From contig FWCC01000238.1 of the NCBI GenBank assembly GCA_900169235.1, positions 332,634-396,633 of the forward strand: DNA of 64,000 nucleotides, written 5' to 3'. This DNA is from Zarea fungicola. Its lineage: Eukaryota; Ascomycota; Sordariomycetes; Hypocreales; Cordycipitaceae. This document shows positions 48,778 to 60,807 of the stretch, piece after piece. Positions within the stretch are counted from its first letter, which is position 1; every line of letters starts with the position of its first letter. A program made the position numbers and the translations under genes. The notes under the pieces are model-generated. The model worked only from the letters and a program-made list of their open reading frames with translations, was not told the origin of the DNA and ran no database searches.

Positions 48778-51700
48778 TTACGCAAATTGTCCACCTAGCT
48801 CTGTCCCACTTCCCCTCGCTCGCGGCAGAAGCTCCTCCGGCTCGCCCACCTCCGCCACCCGCCCCCCATCCATGACCACGACCACGTCCGACCCGGGATA
48901 GATGGTGTTGATACGATGAGCCACGGTAATCACTGTGCACCCGCCAAACTCCCTTCTCAGCGCCGCCTGCACAACGGCATCCGTCTCTTCGTCCACACTG
49001 CTCGTCGGCTCGTCCAGCAGCACCACTTTACCGCCCTTGAGCACTGCCCGCGCAATCGACAGCAACTGTCTCTGCCCGTGCGAGAGTGAGTCAGCCGTAA
49101 TCTCCGTGTCTAGCCCGCCGCTGCTGCTGTGGAAGAGAGACCACAGCCCGACTCGATCCAGGACGGCTTGTAAGTCTGCATCGGCGTGGATGCCCTCAGG
49201 GTCCATGTTGAATCGCAGAGACCCAATCAAGACTGGTGCGTCTTGTGGCACAACCACCAGCCGCTCTCGTACGGTTTCGCGCGGAATGGTGGCCAGGTCA
49301 TAGCCATCCACTGTTATAGTGCCGCTGTCAATATGGAGCAGCCTTGTAAACGTAGCTATCAGCGAGCTCTTGCCGCTGCATGCATGTGTTAGCTAACATG
49401 CCATTGAATATGTGTAATTGTGATGGCATATAATAGATGTAAAAGAAAAAAATTACCTCCCAGTGCGCCCGCAGATGCCAATCTTTTGACCCGGCTTGAT
49501 AGCTATGCTGACCTCGCGAATGCCAATCGCCGTGGGACTGTGCGCCAAAAAGTTAGCTGCTCAGAAAACCCAATCACAGTGCAGTGGACCTCGAACCTGT
49601 GTGATGCAGTTACGCCGTGAATCACAATCTCTCCGTTGGCTGGCCACGACGGCGGCGGCTGGCACGTTTCCTCCGGTTGGTCCTCTGGCTTGACATACCG
49701 TTCAAAAGATCGGAGGCGCGCAATGGCGCCGAGCGACGTTTCAAACAGAGTCCACCCACCAATGACAGATGCCAAGCTTGCATTAAAAGCTAAAAAATAT
49801 ATAGAAAGGAAATTAGCATAAAGCCCAGCTGGGTTTTTTCTTCACCAGCGTCTTAAAAAGTGGCCTAGTTTGGTACTGACAGAGAATATTGTTAAGCGAA
49901 ACTCCTAAAAGGGCTGGGTTGGTCGAGGACCGAAGTAGTAGAGCCAGCAACACCACAATCGTTGCTTCAGCTGCGACAATCATATCGAGAACCATGTTGA
50001 GCCACGTCTGGATGCACAGTAGCAAGTAGTTTGGCCGCTGAGACGTATCCAGCAAGCCCTGGCAGTAGCTTTTACACTGTAGTTCCCAGCCAAAAGCCCG
50101 GATCGTCGCGACGCCGTCCAGAGTGTCGAGAAAATTGGCATACAGCGGCCCGCGGGTTTCCAGCTCCATGAGTCGGAGCTGTTGCGATGTTCGTAGATAT
50201 ACTTTTTGAAGTACATATACGGCAGCAATAAGGAGCGGGATCGTGGCGGCCATGTAGGGTGAGCCTGTTGCAATCAGAGCCGCTTCCGCTATGGCCCCGA
50301 GAAGATCTGAACTGATCAGCAACAAGTTTTACCCTTTCTTCTCCCACAATGAGTTTACTTGTTTCACTTTTACTCACTTGTGACTGTGACCAGCGTTCCG
50401 GTGGCAAGCTGCGTTTCGACGAGGGACATGTCTTGGCTAAAACGATTCAACGTGTCGCCAGTTGGTGTTGTTGTGAAAAACCATTGCGGTGCGCTGCTCG
50501 AACATAAGAAAGTGAACAGATCATGGCAATATACTTCCTCTGCTTACCGCATGACTGTTTTGAGTAGGACGAAATGGAAATGTTTCGCAACCGAGGGTGT
50601 GATTTGAATCAACATTGACCTTGTTCATGTTAGCGAGTAACCATGCTTCCCACTGATCTAACACACCATGCATAACCCGCAATACCAACGGCGTTGCAAA
50701 CCCCCAACAATATGTAGACAATGGAAAAAAGGACGGTACGACTCCCTTGACCGTTGATCCACCAGTTGAGCCAGAAATCTAGAATCGAACATTAGCCTAT
50801 TTTCTTTGCAATGGATAAAAATTGGTGATCAACCTACATGTAAATGTGACTGCAAAAACGTGAAGTATCGTAAACCCAACAAAGGTGCACGACTTGAACA
50901 GGCCAATCGACTTGAAGTAATACTTGTATACTTCGAGGTCTCCAACCCGTCGGCGCAAGTCTGCCTTTTCATTTTCTTCTGCAACGTGCGCAGCAATGGC
51001 AGGCATCTCCGTGTCTTTGGATTGCGTGGCCCCGGACAGCTTTTTGACAGGAGCCGTCTCAGGCACGTCCTTGATAGCACCCGTACGCATTAGCTGCTCA
51101 TAGGTACCATCGTGCTCAATACGGCCATTGGAGAGGATCAAGACCTTTTCAGCGTACTGGAGAAGCGATGTGGCATGCGTCGCCATGATGACTGTGCAGC
51201 CCAGTTTTTTCAGTAATCCGACCGGACCAAAGAGCTGCTGAACAATAGTGTTACGTGTCTTGCCATCAATTGCACTGACGAAGTCGTCAAGTAGCAACAC
51301 TTTAGGGCACAGGAAGAGGGCCCGAGCCAGGGACACTCTCTGCTTCTGGCCACCGCTCAGAATGCCGCCACTGCTCCCAATCATTGTGTCATCACCCGCC
51401 GGCAGCAGTGCGATATCATAATCGAGAGCACACGCTTGCAAAACTGTGCGATAGAGTTCCATGTCAATATCTGAAATATCGTGGAAAGGTCCACAAATGG
51501 CCTTTTTTATAGTTGTGTTGGGCAGCCACGGGGTCTGTGAGCAGTACGCGGCTGATATGTCAGACACGGAGACTGTTCCCCGGTCTAGCTCTGCCTCACC
51601 GAGAATAGTCTTCAGCAACGTCGATTTTCCAGAGGCAACGCTGCCAACGACGGCATTCACTGTGCCTGTTGCGATGGAGAAGCTCACATCATGAAGCACA

Positions 51701-53728
51701 TTTGCTTTTGCACCCATCGGTCGCGCAAAGACATCGCTAAACTGGACTGCAAATTCTGAGCCAACTTCTTCAATGCTGTTTCTCAGCACTGGCTGTAGCT
51801 CTACGCCCGTGGTATCACCGCGTGATCCATCACCACTCATACCAAGGCCAGCAGTCTGTACAAGCTGCGTGTTGAGCAGTTTCCGATAGTCCTTCCTGGA
51901 ATTCGAAAGGAGAAATGTTTGAATTCTGTCAACGCAGCCCAGGCTCGATGCCGTTGCCGGGATGGCACTAAGCAGTTTGGCCGCAGGATCCGTGAGCAGC
52001 GTAATAATGGACAAGCTGGTAAAGATCTTGGCCGTGTCCAGTGAGTTTGGTGTGCTGAGTGCAATCGCCGCAAATGTCATCGCCGGCGCCAGCGCCCACG
52101 GCAGATTTTGAACCGCATTCTGCCAGACAATGTACCAGCGAAACTTGGCCATCATGTTGGTTTCGTCAACTCGTTCCCTTTGAATGCGATCCATTGTAAT
52201 ACAGCTGAGGCCGGTCATTCTGATGGATCGGATATTGACGAGCATAGCGCTAGTGACTGCAATGCGTCGCTGCACAGCATCGACCCAAACCTTTTGGCTA
52301 TTGCCAATCCCAGAGGCAATGTGTTTAGCTCCAAAGAAAGCAACTATACATATATATATAAATCTACGTTAGCCATTGCCTGTGTTCTTACTTTTGTCTT
52401 GCTTTGTTTTCTAGGAAATGTCACATACCAATCACAAGCGCAAGCGGCACGACACAGGCCCAGCCTAGCTGTTTCGCTAGCAAGTATACACCAAGGATCA
52501 CTTCGAAAACTCGAGCCCAGCACTCATTAAGCTCAGTCAAGCATTCTGTTATCTGGTCTACATCGGTGCTCATCAATGTCACTGCAGCAGATTCGTCGTA
52601 AACTCCATCGCCGACTTGGAGTGCCTTGTCGTAAATGAGAGACACCGATGCGCCGCGAAACATGACCTTGAAGCGGTTCACTTTTTGGTTGTAGTGCAAA
52701 CGCAAAATCGCGAGGCCGACGTAGATGAGTGTTGTCGCCGCCACCATACCATAACAGTCCAGCGGGGTCAGAGCATCAGGTGTGTTTGTCAAGAGAGCCA
52801 AGATTTTATTGATGAGAAGCGGCTGGGAGAAGATGAAACCGACAAGACACAATCGTGGGGGCATTATGGCCAAAAAGTCAAAAAGCACCGCGCGGGCGAC
52901 GGCAATGGGGAATTCAAGCCGTCGCTCGGGCTGTCGGCGAGAGGCCCAGGCGCGGGTTATGGCTCCGTGAAGGCCACTGGAGAGCAGAGCTGGATCTAGA
53001 CGACTCAAGTCATCCACAGCCAGGGCTTGACGGAATCCCCGACGGAAGGTGTCGTTGATCCACCATAGAAAGCTACGGTTGACGATGCCGCTCGTCGACT
53101 CTGGGGGGAGGTCCTGGTATACAGATAGGAGGTACCTGCGCTTGCCAAGGTTTTCCAGAACGAGAAACAGGGTCTTCAGGCCGACCGCAGTGGACGTGAT
53201 GCCGGCTGTTGTGGCAAGTCCGCCATGTATCCAGAGCGTTCGGGCTTGGGGCAAGTCAAGCAGGACGGTAACAACAAGGTAGAGGCTGAGGAGGGTAGAG
53301 GGTCGCACGGAGCGAGCATCCTCGAACCAAGACAATGCAATCATCTGCAGAGACACCATCAAATTGACGGTAGCGGCCGCGATGGAGGCGGAAACCTGTG
53401 CATTCTTGTTTAAGCTCCATATCACTACTAGCAATAACTCCAGGCACGCAATGGCACCCGCAAGTAACTAGCATTCTCATCAGCACAAGCTCAGGGTCCT
53501 CCAATACGGGCATCTCACCAGCTTAATAAAGCGAAAAAGACTTGGCTGAGCTGCTGTTTTTGCCTTTGCCAATACTGATATCCGCGCAGGAAATACCACC
53601 AAGAAGATTGCCGCGGGAATCAGTGCTAGTATAGCTTGCTCAAAATACAGTGTAAAATCCTGGCTGCGACAAGCAGAGTCAGCAACTGGGCCAAAGGCTG
53701 CATCAGCAGCCGTGCAATTGGAAGACAT
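48778..53728 (-). CDS. ABC-C (MRP-type) multidrug/conjugate transporter
   Basis: Predicted 1450 aa in ten exons (minus strand): 53728-53519, 53467-52429, 52343-50838, 50778-50667, 50619-50548, 50493-50378, 50306-49881, 49789-49597, 49537-49457 and 49375-48778. All nine introns (47-91 nt) are GT-AG and the frame closes exactly. Order: an N-terminal TMD0-like hydrophobic block, TMD1, NBD1 (Walker A GSVASGKST ~651, signature LSGGQ ~739, Walker B LLLDDF), TMD2 and NBD2 (Walker A GRTGSGKSS ~1252, signature LSHGQ ~1348, Walker B VVLLDEPTSSVD). NBD1 has Asp where the catalytic Glu normally follows Walker B, the usual degenerate site of this subfamily. Length and TMD0 fit fungal full-length ABCC pumps of vacuole or plasma membrane that export conjugates or drugs. 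The cargo is unknown. A small cysteine-rich secreted gene lies 423 bp upstream on the same strand. Confidence 0.94.
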
Positions 53729-54151
53729 TGTGGTAGATCAATACACATTACACGCAGTTGAAAGCATCGAGGGTTCCAAAATCACGTATATTAGGGAGTT
53801 TGATGGATTTTATCATTTGGTGGTGCGAGTTGGTGCAAATCAGGCTAGCATTCCATTATCTTGAGATTACTTTTCACGGCGTGACTCACGCTAACCTTCG
53901 TTTAGATATTCAATCTAATTAAAAAGCCTGTTTCACGTGTAATTACTTAGCGCCTAGTAGGAATTTTCGTATCCTTTACAAATAAAACTATTGTAAAACT
54001 ACCAAGTTGAAAACTTTGTTGGATTTGGCAACAGGTACAAACACCGTGACAGGTAACAGGTATACAGCAGCAACATACATCTTTGACAAAGCATTTGTAA
54101 TTTGCAAAGAATAGGAAGTATCTGCTCTGCACAGTTCCTTGCTATGACGTC
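53729..54151. other. Short spacer between cysteine-rich gene and ABC-C gene
   Basis: 423 bp containing the ABC-C promoter and the 3' end of the cysteine-rich gene, both on the minus strand. AT-rich near 53870-53940. No other gene seen. Confidence 0.55.
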
Positions 54152-54502
54152 CTAATTTTGGACACATTTATGCCCAACACACTTTAAGTCACCGAGGCAG
54201 GGGCATACACCAGGGAAAGGGGCATTGGTTTTCGCTGTTAGGGCTCAGACATACTATACAGTTTAAGATAACAGGCAAGTCCAACGTACGGGTGCAAGGC
54301 TGACCAAGCCCAGCAAATGGTGCACAGCCAATACCGGAGTCGCTGCGAATACAGCAGTGCCCCGAGGGGCATGGTGGGCAGACTGCAGCATCTCCTTTTC
54401 TCGCTTCAGTTGATTCAAGTTCACAAACATGGACGGGTGTGTCAATTTACCTGAGGCGAGGGCTGGTACGGCAAGAACAGATGCAATGAAATTAAGCTTC
54501 AT
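54152..54502 (-). CDS. Small secreted ten-cysteine protein (colipase/prokineticin-like spacing)
   Basis: Predicted 75 aa in three tiny exons: 54502-54451, 54382-54290 and 54234-54152 (minus strand). Introns 54450-54383 (GTAAAT...CAG) and 54289-54235 (GTACGT...CAG, branch CCTAAC) keep the frame and the joined length closes on a TAG. Residues 1-17 (MKLNFIASVLAVPALAS) are a clear signal peptide. The ~57-residue mature part has ten cysteines spaced C-x2-C-x4-CC-x8-C-x9-C-x11-C-x-C-x6-C-x4-C, with GLGQPC and VCPC near the middle and end. An adjacent CC pair followed by C..C..CxC..C..C is the arrangement of the colipase/prokineticin/Dickkopf disulfide fold; that link is pattern inference. Small size, secretion and five potential disulfides suggest an effector-like, antimicrobial or signalling peptide. 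The gene is divided into pieces too short to stand out as open frames. Confidence 0.75.
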
Positions 54503-56985
54503 ATTCAATTCTCCGAGTTTCTTGGGGTACGAATGATGGACTCCAGCCCTTTAAGAGTTTCCAAGATTTTGTGCATCTTCTACAGGGAGATGTGCGAGGA
54601 TTTATACTTCGTGCCCGGATACGTGGACGCAACCTATTTCCTTCAGCTGTTGTGTCTCCCGCGTTGGCTTCGAATTTGGTACTAGCCTTCATGAATGTGC
54701 ATACTCGTTCTGCATACACGTCCTTCAGCTGCATAGGTGATTAGCACACCGATCCTTCAGTAGCTCTTAAACCTGCCGCCGACTGACATTCTCGGGGCCA
54801 AAAACGTATCCTGACGGCGTGGACACGACTTGCAGTCTTGAAATAGTAGGAAATAAGGCCCAGGGACCGAGAGGCTAGCAATGAAAACGCTGTATGTCTG
54901 CCGCAGAGAGCTACGTTGCAGTGAATTTAATTAATGAATATTGAACCTCTACAACGTCTCAGGCCAGTGTCTATGTCTTCCGAAGTTGACCGACCAAGCT
55001 TTTACCGGGTGACCCCTACAACCTGTTTGTCTTTTAAAATGGTGTGGGGCAAATGATCCGCAATCGTAGGACGGAGTACATACACAAATGCCCGATTCCA
55101 GAGAGACCAACTACGAGCAGAATCATGACTAAATTGTTGCCGGTGCGTGTGATACAGTTGCTCGGTCTAACAGCTAGTTACCAAGTCGGGTTTTAATACA
55201 GCCTTCATTAAGCTATGATATCATCGCTATGGACACGCCATCTGGGCTGCGCCTCAACTGCTAAACGCGGTGAAGAGGCGAGCTGTGAGCATGTAATTCA
55301 TTTCCGCCACATGGATTTGTCACTCTTGACTTGTGTGTGAGGTATTTCAATTACTTTCCGCGTATCTTGTGTGGTGTGTCATTGTGTCAGCTGTGGCAGT
55401 GTAGGGCGGAAGTGGCACCACAAGCAAGGCCAGCCTCCGCCCTATCCGCAAGAGGCGAAGAGAAAAAGGCCTCTTTCACAGGGTTAACTACCCCCAAAAA
55501 AAAAATAGGGAATTGCACACGATGCTCGCGGGTGGTCTTATTGCATAGGTCATGTACGATTACCCAGCCACGCATCTTTGAATCGTAACAGGACTCTCTT
55601 GCGACGTCATTGATGCGACCACCGAAGCACGACAGCACTTTTGGACGGATAACGCGGGTTCCTTTGCATTTTACCCTCTAGAACTGAGACGGGATATTTC
55701 TTGTAGCCCCTGGCATGAAAACGACTGAAAAAAAAATGAAAATCAGATTTTCGGGTTGGCTGGTGGAAGAGTTGATGAAGGCAAGAATTGCTGATTGGTT
55801 GATATCAAACGGCCACTCGGTATATTTAAAAGGTCTTATTGGGCCATTGCCAGGATCCTGATCACCAGAATTGCCCATTAGAAACTCTATAACAGGCGGG
55901 CAACACGCCATGTAAATACCTACCTTGGGTTAGTTACTCTGTTCATGTCCATACTGGTACTTCGTAGAGCGGCCACCTGGGATCGGAGCAACAGAGAGCC
56001 GAACAGCACGCTAAAGGCAACCGCTTTCCAGGATTATGAATGGCTACAGGTAGCAAGGCCGCTGCTGTGAAAGAGACTGTCCATTTTCAACACAGGGCCT
56101 TTGTTGCTTTCAATTAGGGCCTGCGACTCCCCCCGCGCTGACACCTGAGTAATGGTACCTACCTATGTATCGAGTCCTCCATCGCAACGGCGCACAGCGG
56201 CACTAGTGGCTGGAGCAAGGAGCGCACTGTGGACTCAGTCGGTAAGTCTAGCGCTGAGCAAGTTAGCCCTCCAGGCCGGTACAGGCGTTGAGGCGGTACT
56301 CTGTACCTAGGTAGGCACTAAGACCGTTACAAGTAAGGCTACAGGCCCACCTTTCTCCGCCGAACTTTTGGACGCTGGACGGCAGCAGACTGGCGATTCG
56401 CTCAAGCCCGTCATCAGCTTTCGCACAACAACCCTCTCTGGATAAAGACCTGTTGCGGCGTCCGTTTTTTCTTCTTTGTTTATTCTTGAACGTGAAAGTG
56501 CCCAAGCAAATAACTCCTTTTAATCGACTCCCTACTGCACCAATCCTGTTCCGGTCCTTGAGGAGCAGTCCTTTTGCTCTCCCGGTGAACACTAACTAGC
56601 ACCAGTATTTGGACGGTTCCCCAACAACCACCAACGCTACCGCTGCCCGCATCGCTTCCCTACCTAGTAAGAACCCCCCCCGCCACATCTGAGACGCCCG
56701 CCGACTTGAGACGACTGCCTCCCTGGTCCCGGTTTCATCAATCTGCATCTCCAAGCTGCCTGCATTGCATAGACGCTCTGCGGAGCCACAAGTTGGGAGA
56801 TGCAATGACCCGGAAATAGGAGACAGCCCCGATCAATTGATTCTTCTGCCGCGACCAAAGTCCCACGACGATCACTTTACCCACCGCTTGGTCGGCTGAC
56901 AGTTTCCTCGCCTCAGCGTCTAGATCTCGGTTACCACTCACCTGCATCGTATCGTCTGCGATTCGGCTCAACGCATCTCCATACC
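54503..56985. other. Divergent promoter region, 2.5 kb
   Basis: Separates the minus-strand cysteine-rich gene from the plus-strand bZIP gene, so both promoters lie here. ACGGAGTA at 55071 and TACCTAGGTA at 56304 are copies or near copies of motifs that recur in this window. The last ~400 bp is C/T-rich, as in a 5' leader. No gene recognised. Confidence 0.5.
54601..54606 (-). promoter_or_regulatory. TATA-box candidate for the cysteine-rich gene
   Basis: On the minus strand this reads TATAAA within GAAGTATAAATCC, about 100 bp upstream of the ATG at 54502. That is a usual distance for a TATA element with a short 5' leader. It is a single match to a short motif, so support is modest. Confidence 0.3.
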
Positions 56986-58310
56986 ATGGCTACATCGTTG
57001 TCTCCGGAGCAGTACGGCTCCCATCCGTCTCAGAGCCCGCCAGCTGGCTCTGAAGACCGGAGCCCTTCAGGATTGAACCTTGATTTCTTCAAGAACCTCA
57101 ACGACAAGCGCACAACCCGAGGTATGCGATAACTTTCGACATTCCAATTGTGTTACGACCTGGGACGCTTATTCTCTACCAGTTGACGGCAAGACTCCGA
57201 AACGTCGTGGCCCGAAGCCCGACAGCAAGCCCGCCCTGACACGCCGACAAGAGCTCAATCGCCAGGCGCAGCGGTAAGCCACAAAAAGACTCAGATTCGC
57301 AGCAGCAAAAGCTGATTGAATCGACAGAACCCACAGAGAGCGCAAAGAGCTCTACATCAAGGCCCTCGAGGATGAGGTAATTCGGCTAAAAGAAATTTAC
57401 AGTACCGTCTCGCAGGACCGCAAAAAGCTCGCCGAAGAGAATCGCCTTCTAAAGGATACGCTGGTTCGTAACGGTATCCATTTTCCCAACTCTGGCAACG
57501 GATTTGATGACGACAACAACAACAACCCCAGTACCGGCTCGGGTTTTGCTGGCAGCTCACAAGGAGGCTTCTCCCCACAGCAGGCGCCATCACAAGCCTC
57601 GGGGCACTCTGCTAGAGGCAATTATATAAATTACTCGCAACCCGGCGGTAACCAGTATCGCACAGCAGCAGCGCCGAATTCTCCTCCGGCCACTGAGCTG
57701 GATGTAGAGCAGGCAGGAATTGACTTTGTCCTCGCGTACGACCAACAATGTCTCACTACTATGTTTCTCAAGCTGATGCTCTACTACAGACTGGAGAAGC
57801 CGTGCATGGTTCACATGCCGTTCCTCTTGAACAGAGCAGCAGGGCCAGAAGGAGACCCATGCGGTCACGCTCTAATGGCTTCGTGCCCACCTGCTCCTTT
57901 CCAAGACTTGAAAGAGTCATCCCCTTTTGCAAATGTCGACGGTACAGCGGTTAAGCGCGAGGAGACACCCGTACAAGGTACATGGCAAGTCAGCAAGGCC
58001 GATCTTTCGACTCTATTAGACCTAAGTAAGCGCCTCGACCTCGACGGCGAGATCACTCCCGTGATGGCATGGGGCATGATTATGAGCCACCCACAGTTTA
58101 AGGCGCTCTCTGCATCCGATGTCCAGCACATTGCTGAAGAGCTTGGGCGCAAGGTCCGTTGCTACGGGTAAGGATATTCTCGTTTTGTCTCTTCCTACAT
58201 GCGTAATGACGCTAACTCTGGGTAGATTTGGTGCTGTTATGGAGGACTTTGAGCTGCGAGACGCTCTTGAAAGCGTTTACTCGAACAGAATGGAGCAAAT
58301 GGCGTACTAA
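56986..58310 (+). CDS. bZIP transcription factor (fungal AP-1/Yap-like)
   Basis: Predicted 383 aa in four exons: 56986-57121, 57183-57273, 57328-58167 and 58226-58310. All three introns (61, 54 and 58 nt) are GT-AG and preserve the frame. The basic region RRQELNRQAQRTHRERKELYI is assembled across intron 2 (residues ~66-86). A leucine-zipper-like heptad stretch follows (LEDEVIRLKEIY...LAEENRLLKDTL). The NRxAQRxxRERKE pattern marks the Yap/AP-1-like fungal bZIP class, but His replaces the Phe that Yap proteins carry in QxxFR. After an Asn/Gly/Ser-rich linker, a conserved-looking C-terminal domain contains Cys-bearing segments (YDQQCLTTMFLKLMLYYRLEKPC) and a helical end (SKADLSTLLDLSKRL). It is nuclear and DNA-binding by family. 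Whether those cysteines are redox sensors is untested. Confidence 0.93.
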
Positions 58311-58802
58311 GGGCGAGTCTATATGAGTAACGATACCAGTCCATGTTTTTGATTTTTGATTTGATGCTTATCTTGTATTTTCCCCAAAACATGTTTGAAT
58401 TTTTCATTTTTGTCTCTTGGTTAGGGCCTGGCATTCGTGTGCCGAGCCATGCAGACTTGCCGCGATATGTCTACAGCTAAATATAATTACGTAGAAAATT
58501 TCAGACTAATGTGTGACTTTACAATGGTGATTGCATATTCATTTTCTACACTCTCTATCCGGTAGGCTAGCTGCGCTTCTCTGCATCTGTTGTCCTTTTT
58601 CATTGTCACTGCGTCTTGGTGGGGAGTCTCCAGGCGACCAGTGACAAGGCAGCTTTCCGAGTTTTATGCCCCACACCCCACCACAAATTCGACTTGACTT
58701 CAAATTCAAAGTGTGGGACAAGCGAATTGCAGAAAGGTACGACCTATTTCTCTTCCCAAGGCTCTGACGACAGCTTACCGATCCCAGGACGAGCTATACA
58801 TC
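58311..58802. other. Short spacer between bZIP and eIF3d genes
   Basis: Holds the 3' UTR of the bZIP gene and the promoter or leader of eIF3d. The reading frame just upstream of the eIF3d ATG is open but lacks family sequence. No gene seen. Confidence 0.6.
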
Positions 58803-60807
58803 ATGGCCGGATCACTCGATTACCTGAAAATATGCACCAGCTGCCCCTCGGGCGATGGCTGGGGCCCCTCAGTAACCACCGAGACAACTCTCGACGGCGT
58901 GCCCTATGCGCCCTTCTCCAAGGGCGATAAACTTGGCCGCATGGCAGACTGGACTGCCGAGGGCAAGGACCGCGATCGTGGTGGCCGTGCTCAGTACAAC
59001 CGCAACTTTAGAGGTGCGTGAGATTTAACTGGAATTTTCCTTGTGGAGATTCGTTGGCGGCTCAACAGCGAAATGCTGAAGTCATTTTTTCTCTCCTTGC
59101 TAACATCTCCCCCACTCTAGACCAGCAAGTCTACGGATCTAGCCACGCCGTGTCCTTCAATGCCCCCCCTGCCGAGGACGAGTCGACCTTCTCCGTCGTC
59201 AGCAATGCCCGCGACTCTACCAAGTCGAGATTCGGACGCGGTGCCGTCTTCACTCGCGGCGGCCGCGGTGCTCGTGGCGCTGCCCGAGGCGATGCCCGCG
59301 GTGGACGTGGAGGTGCTGCCGGCAGCGCACGACAAGCTGGCGGTCGCCAGGCATACGGTGGCTATGAGCGAGGTGGCCGCGGTGGCAGCCGCGGTGGTGG
59401 CGGCCGTCGCTTCGGCTGGCGCGACTACGACAAGCCGCAGCGCAACCGCGATGCCAGCATCAACATCAAGGCCGACTGGGGCCTGTTGGAGGAGATTGAC
59501 TTTAATCGCCTGGGCAAGCTAAACCTGGAAACGGACGAGGGCGAGGACCTCGAGGACTATGGATTCCTCTACGCCTATGACCGCTCGTACGACAAGCAGC
59601 CCGTCAAGGGCTCCGAGAAGAAGCTGACGGCCTTGGACCGCGCCGCCTACAACGTGACGACCTCGTCAGACCCCATCATCCAGGAGCTCGCCGACAAGGA
59701 CGAGGCGACCATCTTCGCCACCGACACCATCCTGTCCATGCTCATGTGCTCCACGCGCTCCGTCTACCCCTGGGACATTGTCATTACCCGCCAGGGCAAC
59801 AAGATCTTCCTCGACAAGCGCGACAACGCAACGCTCGACATGGTGACAGTCAACGAGAACGCCATTGACGCGCCGCTCGACGCCGCCGACGGTGGCCGCG
59901 AGCTCATCAACCAGCCAGCCGCCCTCGCGGAGGAGGCGACGTACATCAACCACAACTTTGTCAACCAGGTCGTGACGGAGAGCGAGTCGGCCAAGACGGA
60001 CATGACCAACGCCAACCCCTTCTACAACGCCTCCGAGGACACGGACCCCCCGGCCTCGCGCGCCTACAAGTACCGCCGCTTCGACCTGTCGACCAACGAC
60101 GAGGAGCCCGTGTACCTGATTGTCCGTACCGAGGTCGACGCCGTGCAGAAGAACGCCGTCAACGGCGAGGACCAACACATGACGATTCGCGCGCTCAACG
60201 AGTTTGACAGCCGCGCCCAGGGCAGCGGCGGTGCCCTCGACTGGCGCGCCAAGCTGGTCTCGCAGCGTGGTGCCGTTGTTGCCACCGAGATGAAGAACAA
60301 CTCGTGCAAGCTTGCTCGCTGGACAGTGCAGAGCATTCTGTCCAAGTCTGACATTATGAAGATTGGGTACGTGTAGTTTTTTTCTTTCCCGCTTTTTTAC
60401 TTGACTCTCTGTCTCTTGCTTTTTTTTTTTTTTTTTTCATATTGCATTGATGTTCGCTTCTGTCTATTCATTTGTGACTAACATGATGACTTTCTTCTCT
60501 AGTTTCGTCTCGCGTGTCAACCCCCGCTCCAACGACAAGCACGTCATCCTCGGCGTTCTGGGCTGGAAGCCCCGCGACTTTGCCGCGCAGATGAACCTGT
60601 CTCTGTCCAACGGCTGGGGTATCGTCCGCACCATTGCCGACATGTGCTCCAAGCACGAGGGCGGCGACGGCAAGTTTGTCCTGCTCAAGGACCCCAACAA
60701 GTCCATTCTGCGCCTTTACGACGTCCCTGCTGGCAGCCTGGATGAGGAGGAGGAGGAAGAGGAGGANNGAGGAGGATGAGGAGGAGGAGGAGGAAGATGG
60801 CGAGTAA
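58803..60807 (+). CDS. Translation initiation factor eIF3 subunit d
   Basis: About 586 aa in three exons: 58803-59013, 59121-60366 and 60503-60807. Introns of 107 and 136 nt are GT-AG and in phase. Early sequence [21 protein letters not shown] is diagnostic of eIF3d. It is followed by an Arg/Gly-rich RNA-binding run (residues ~105-160) and the conserved cap-binding core ([74 protein letters not shown]). In eukaryotes eIF3d is the eIF3 subunit that contacts the mRNA cap on selected messages. The C-terminus is a Glu/Asp run ending DGE. The NN gap at 60767-60768 sits in that run. Read literally it forces a premature stop; a gap of 1 (mod 3) nucleotides restores the acidic tail to the TAA at 60805-60807. 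The break is an assembly artefact, not a mutation. Confidence 0.96.
60767..60768. other. Assembly gap (NN) in the eIF3d acidic tail
   Basis: Two Ns inside a GAG/GAA codon run. The left-hand frame and the frame leading to the natural stop differ by one base, so the true size must be 1 modulo 3. Confidence 0.97.

Noticed and set aside
59666..60178. Minus-strand 170-codon frame opposite eIF3d
   Set aside because: Antisense shadow of a GC-rich, strongly codon-biased exon.
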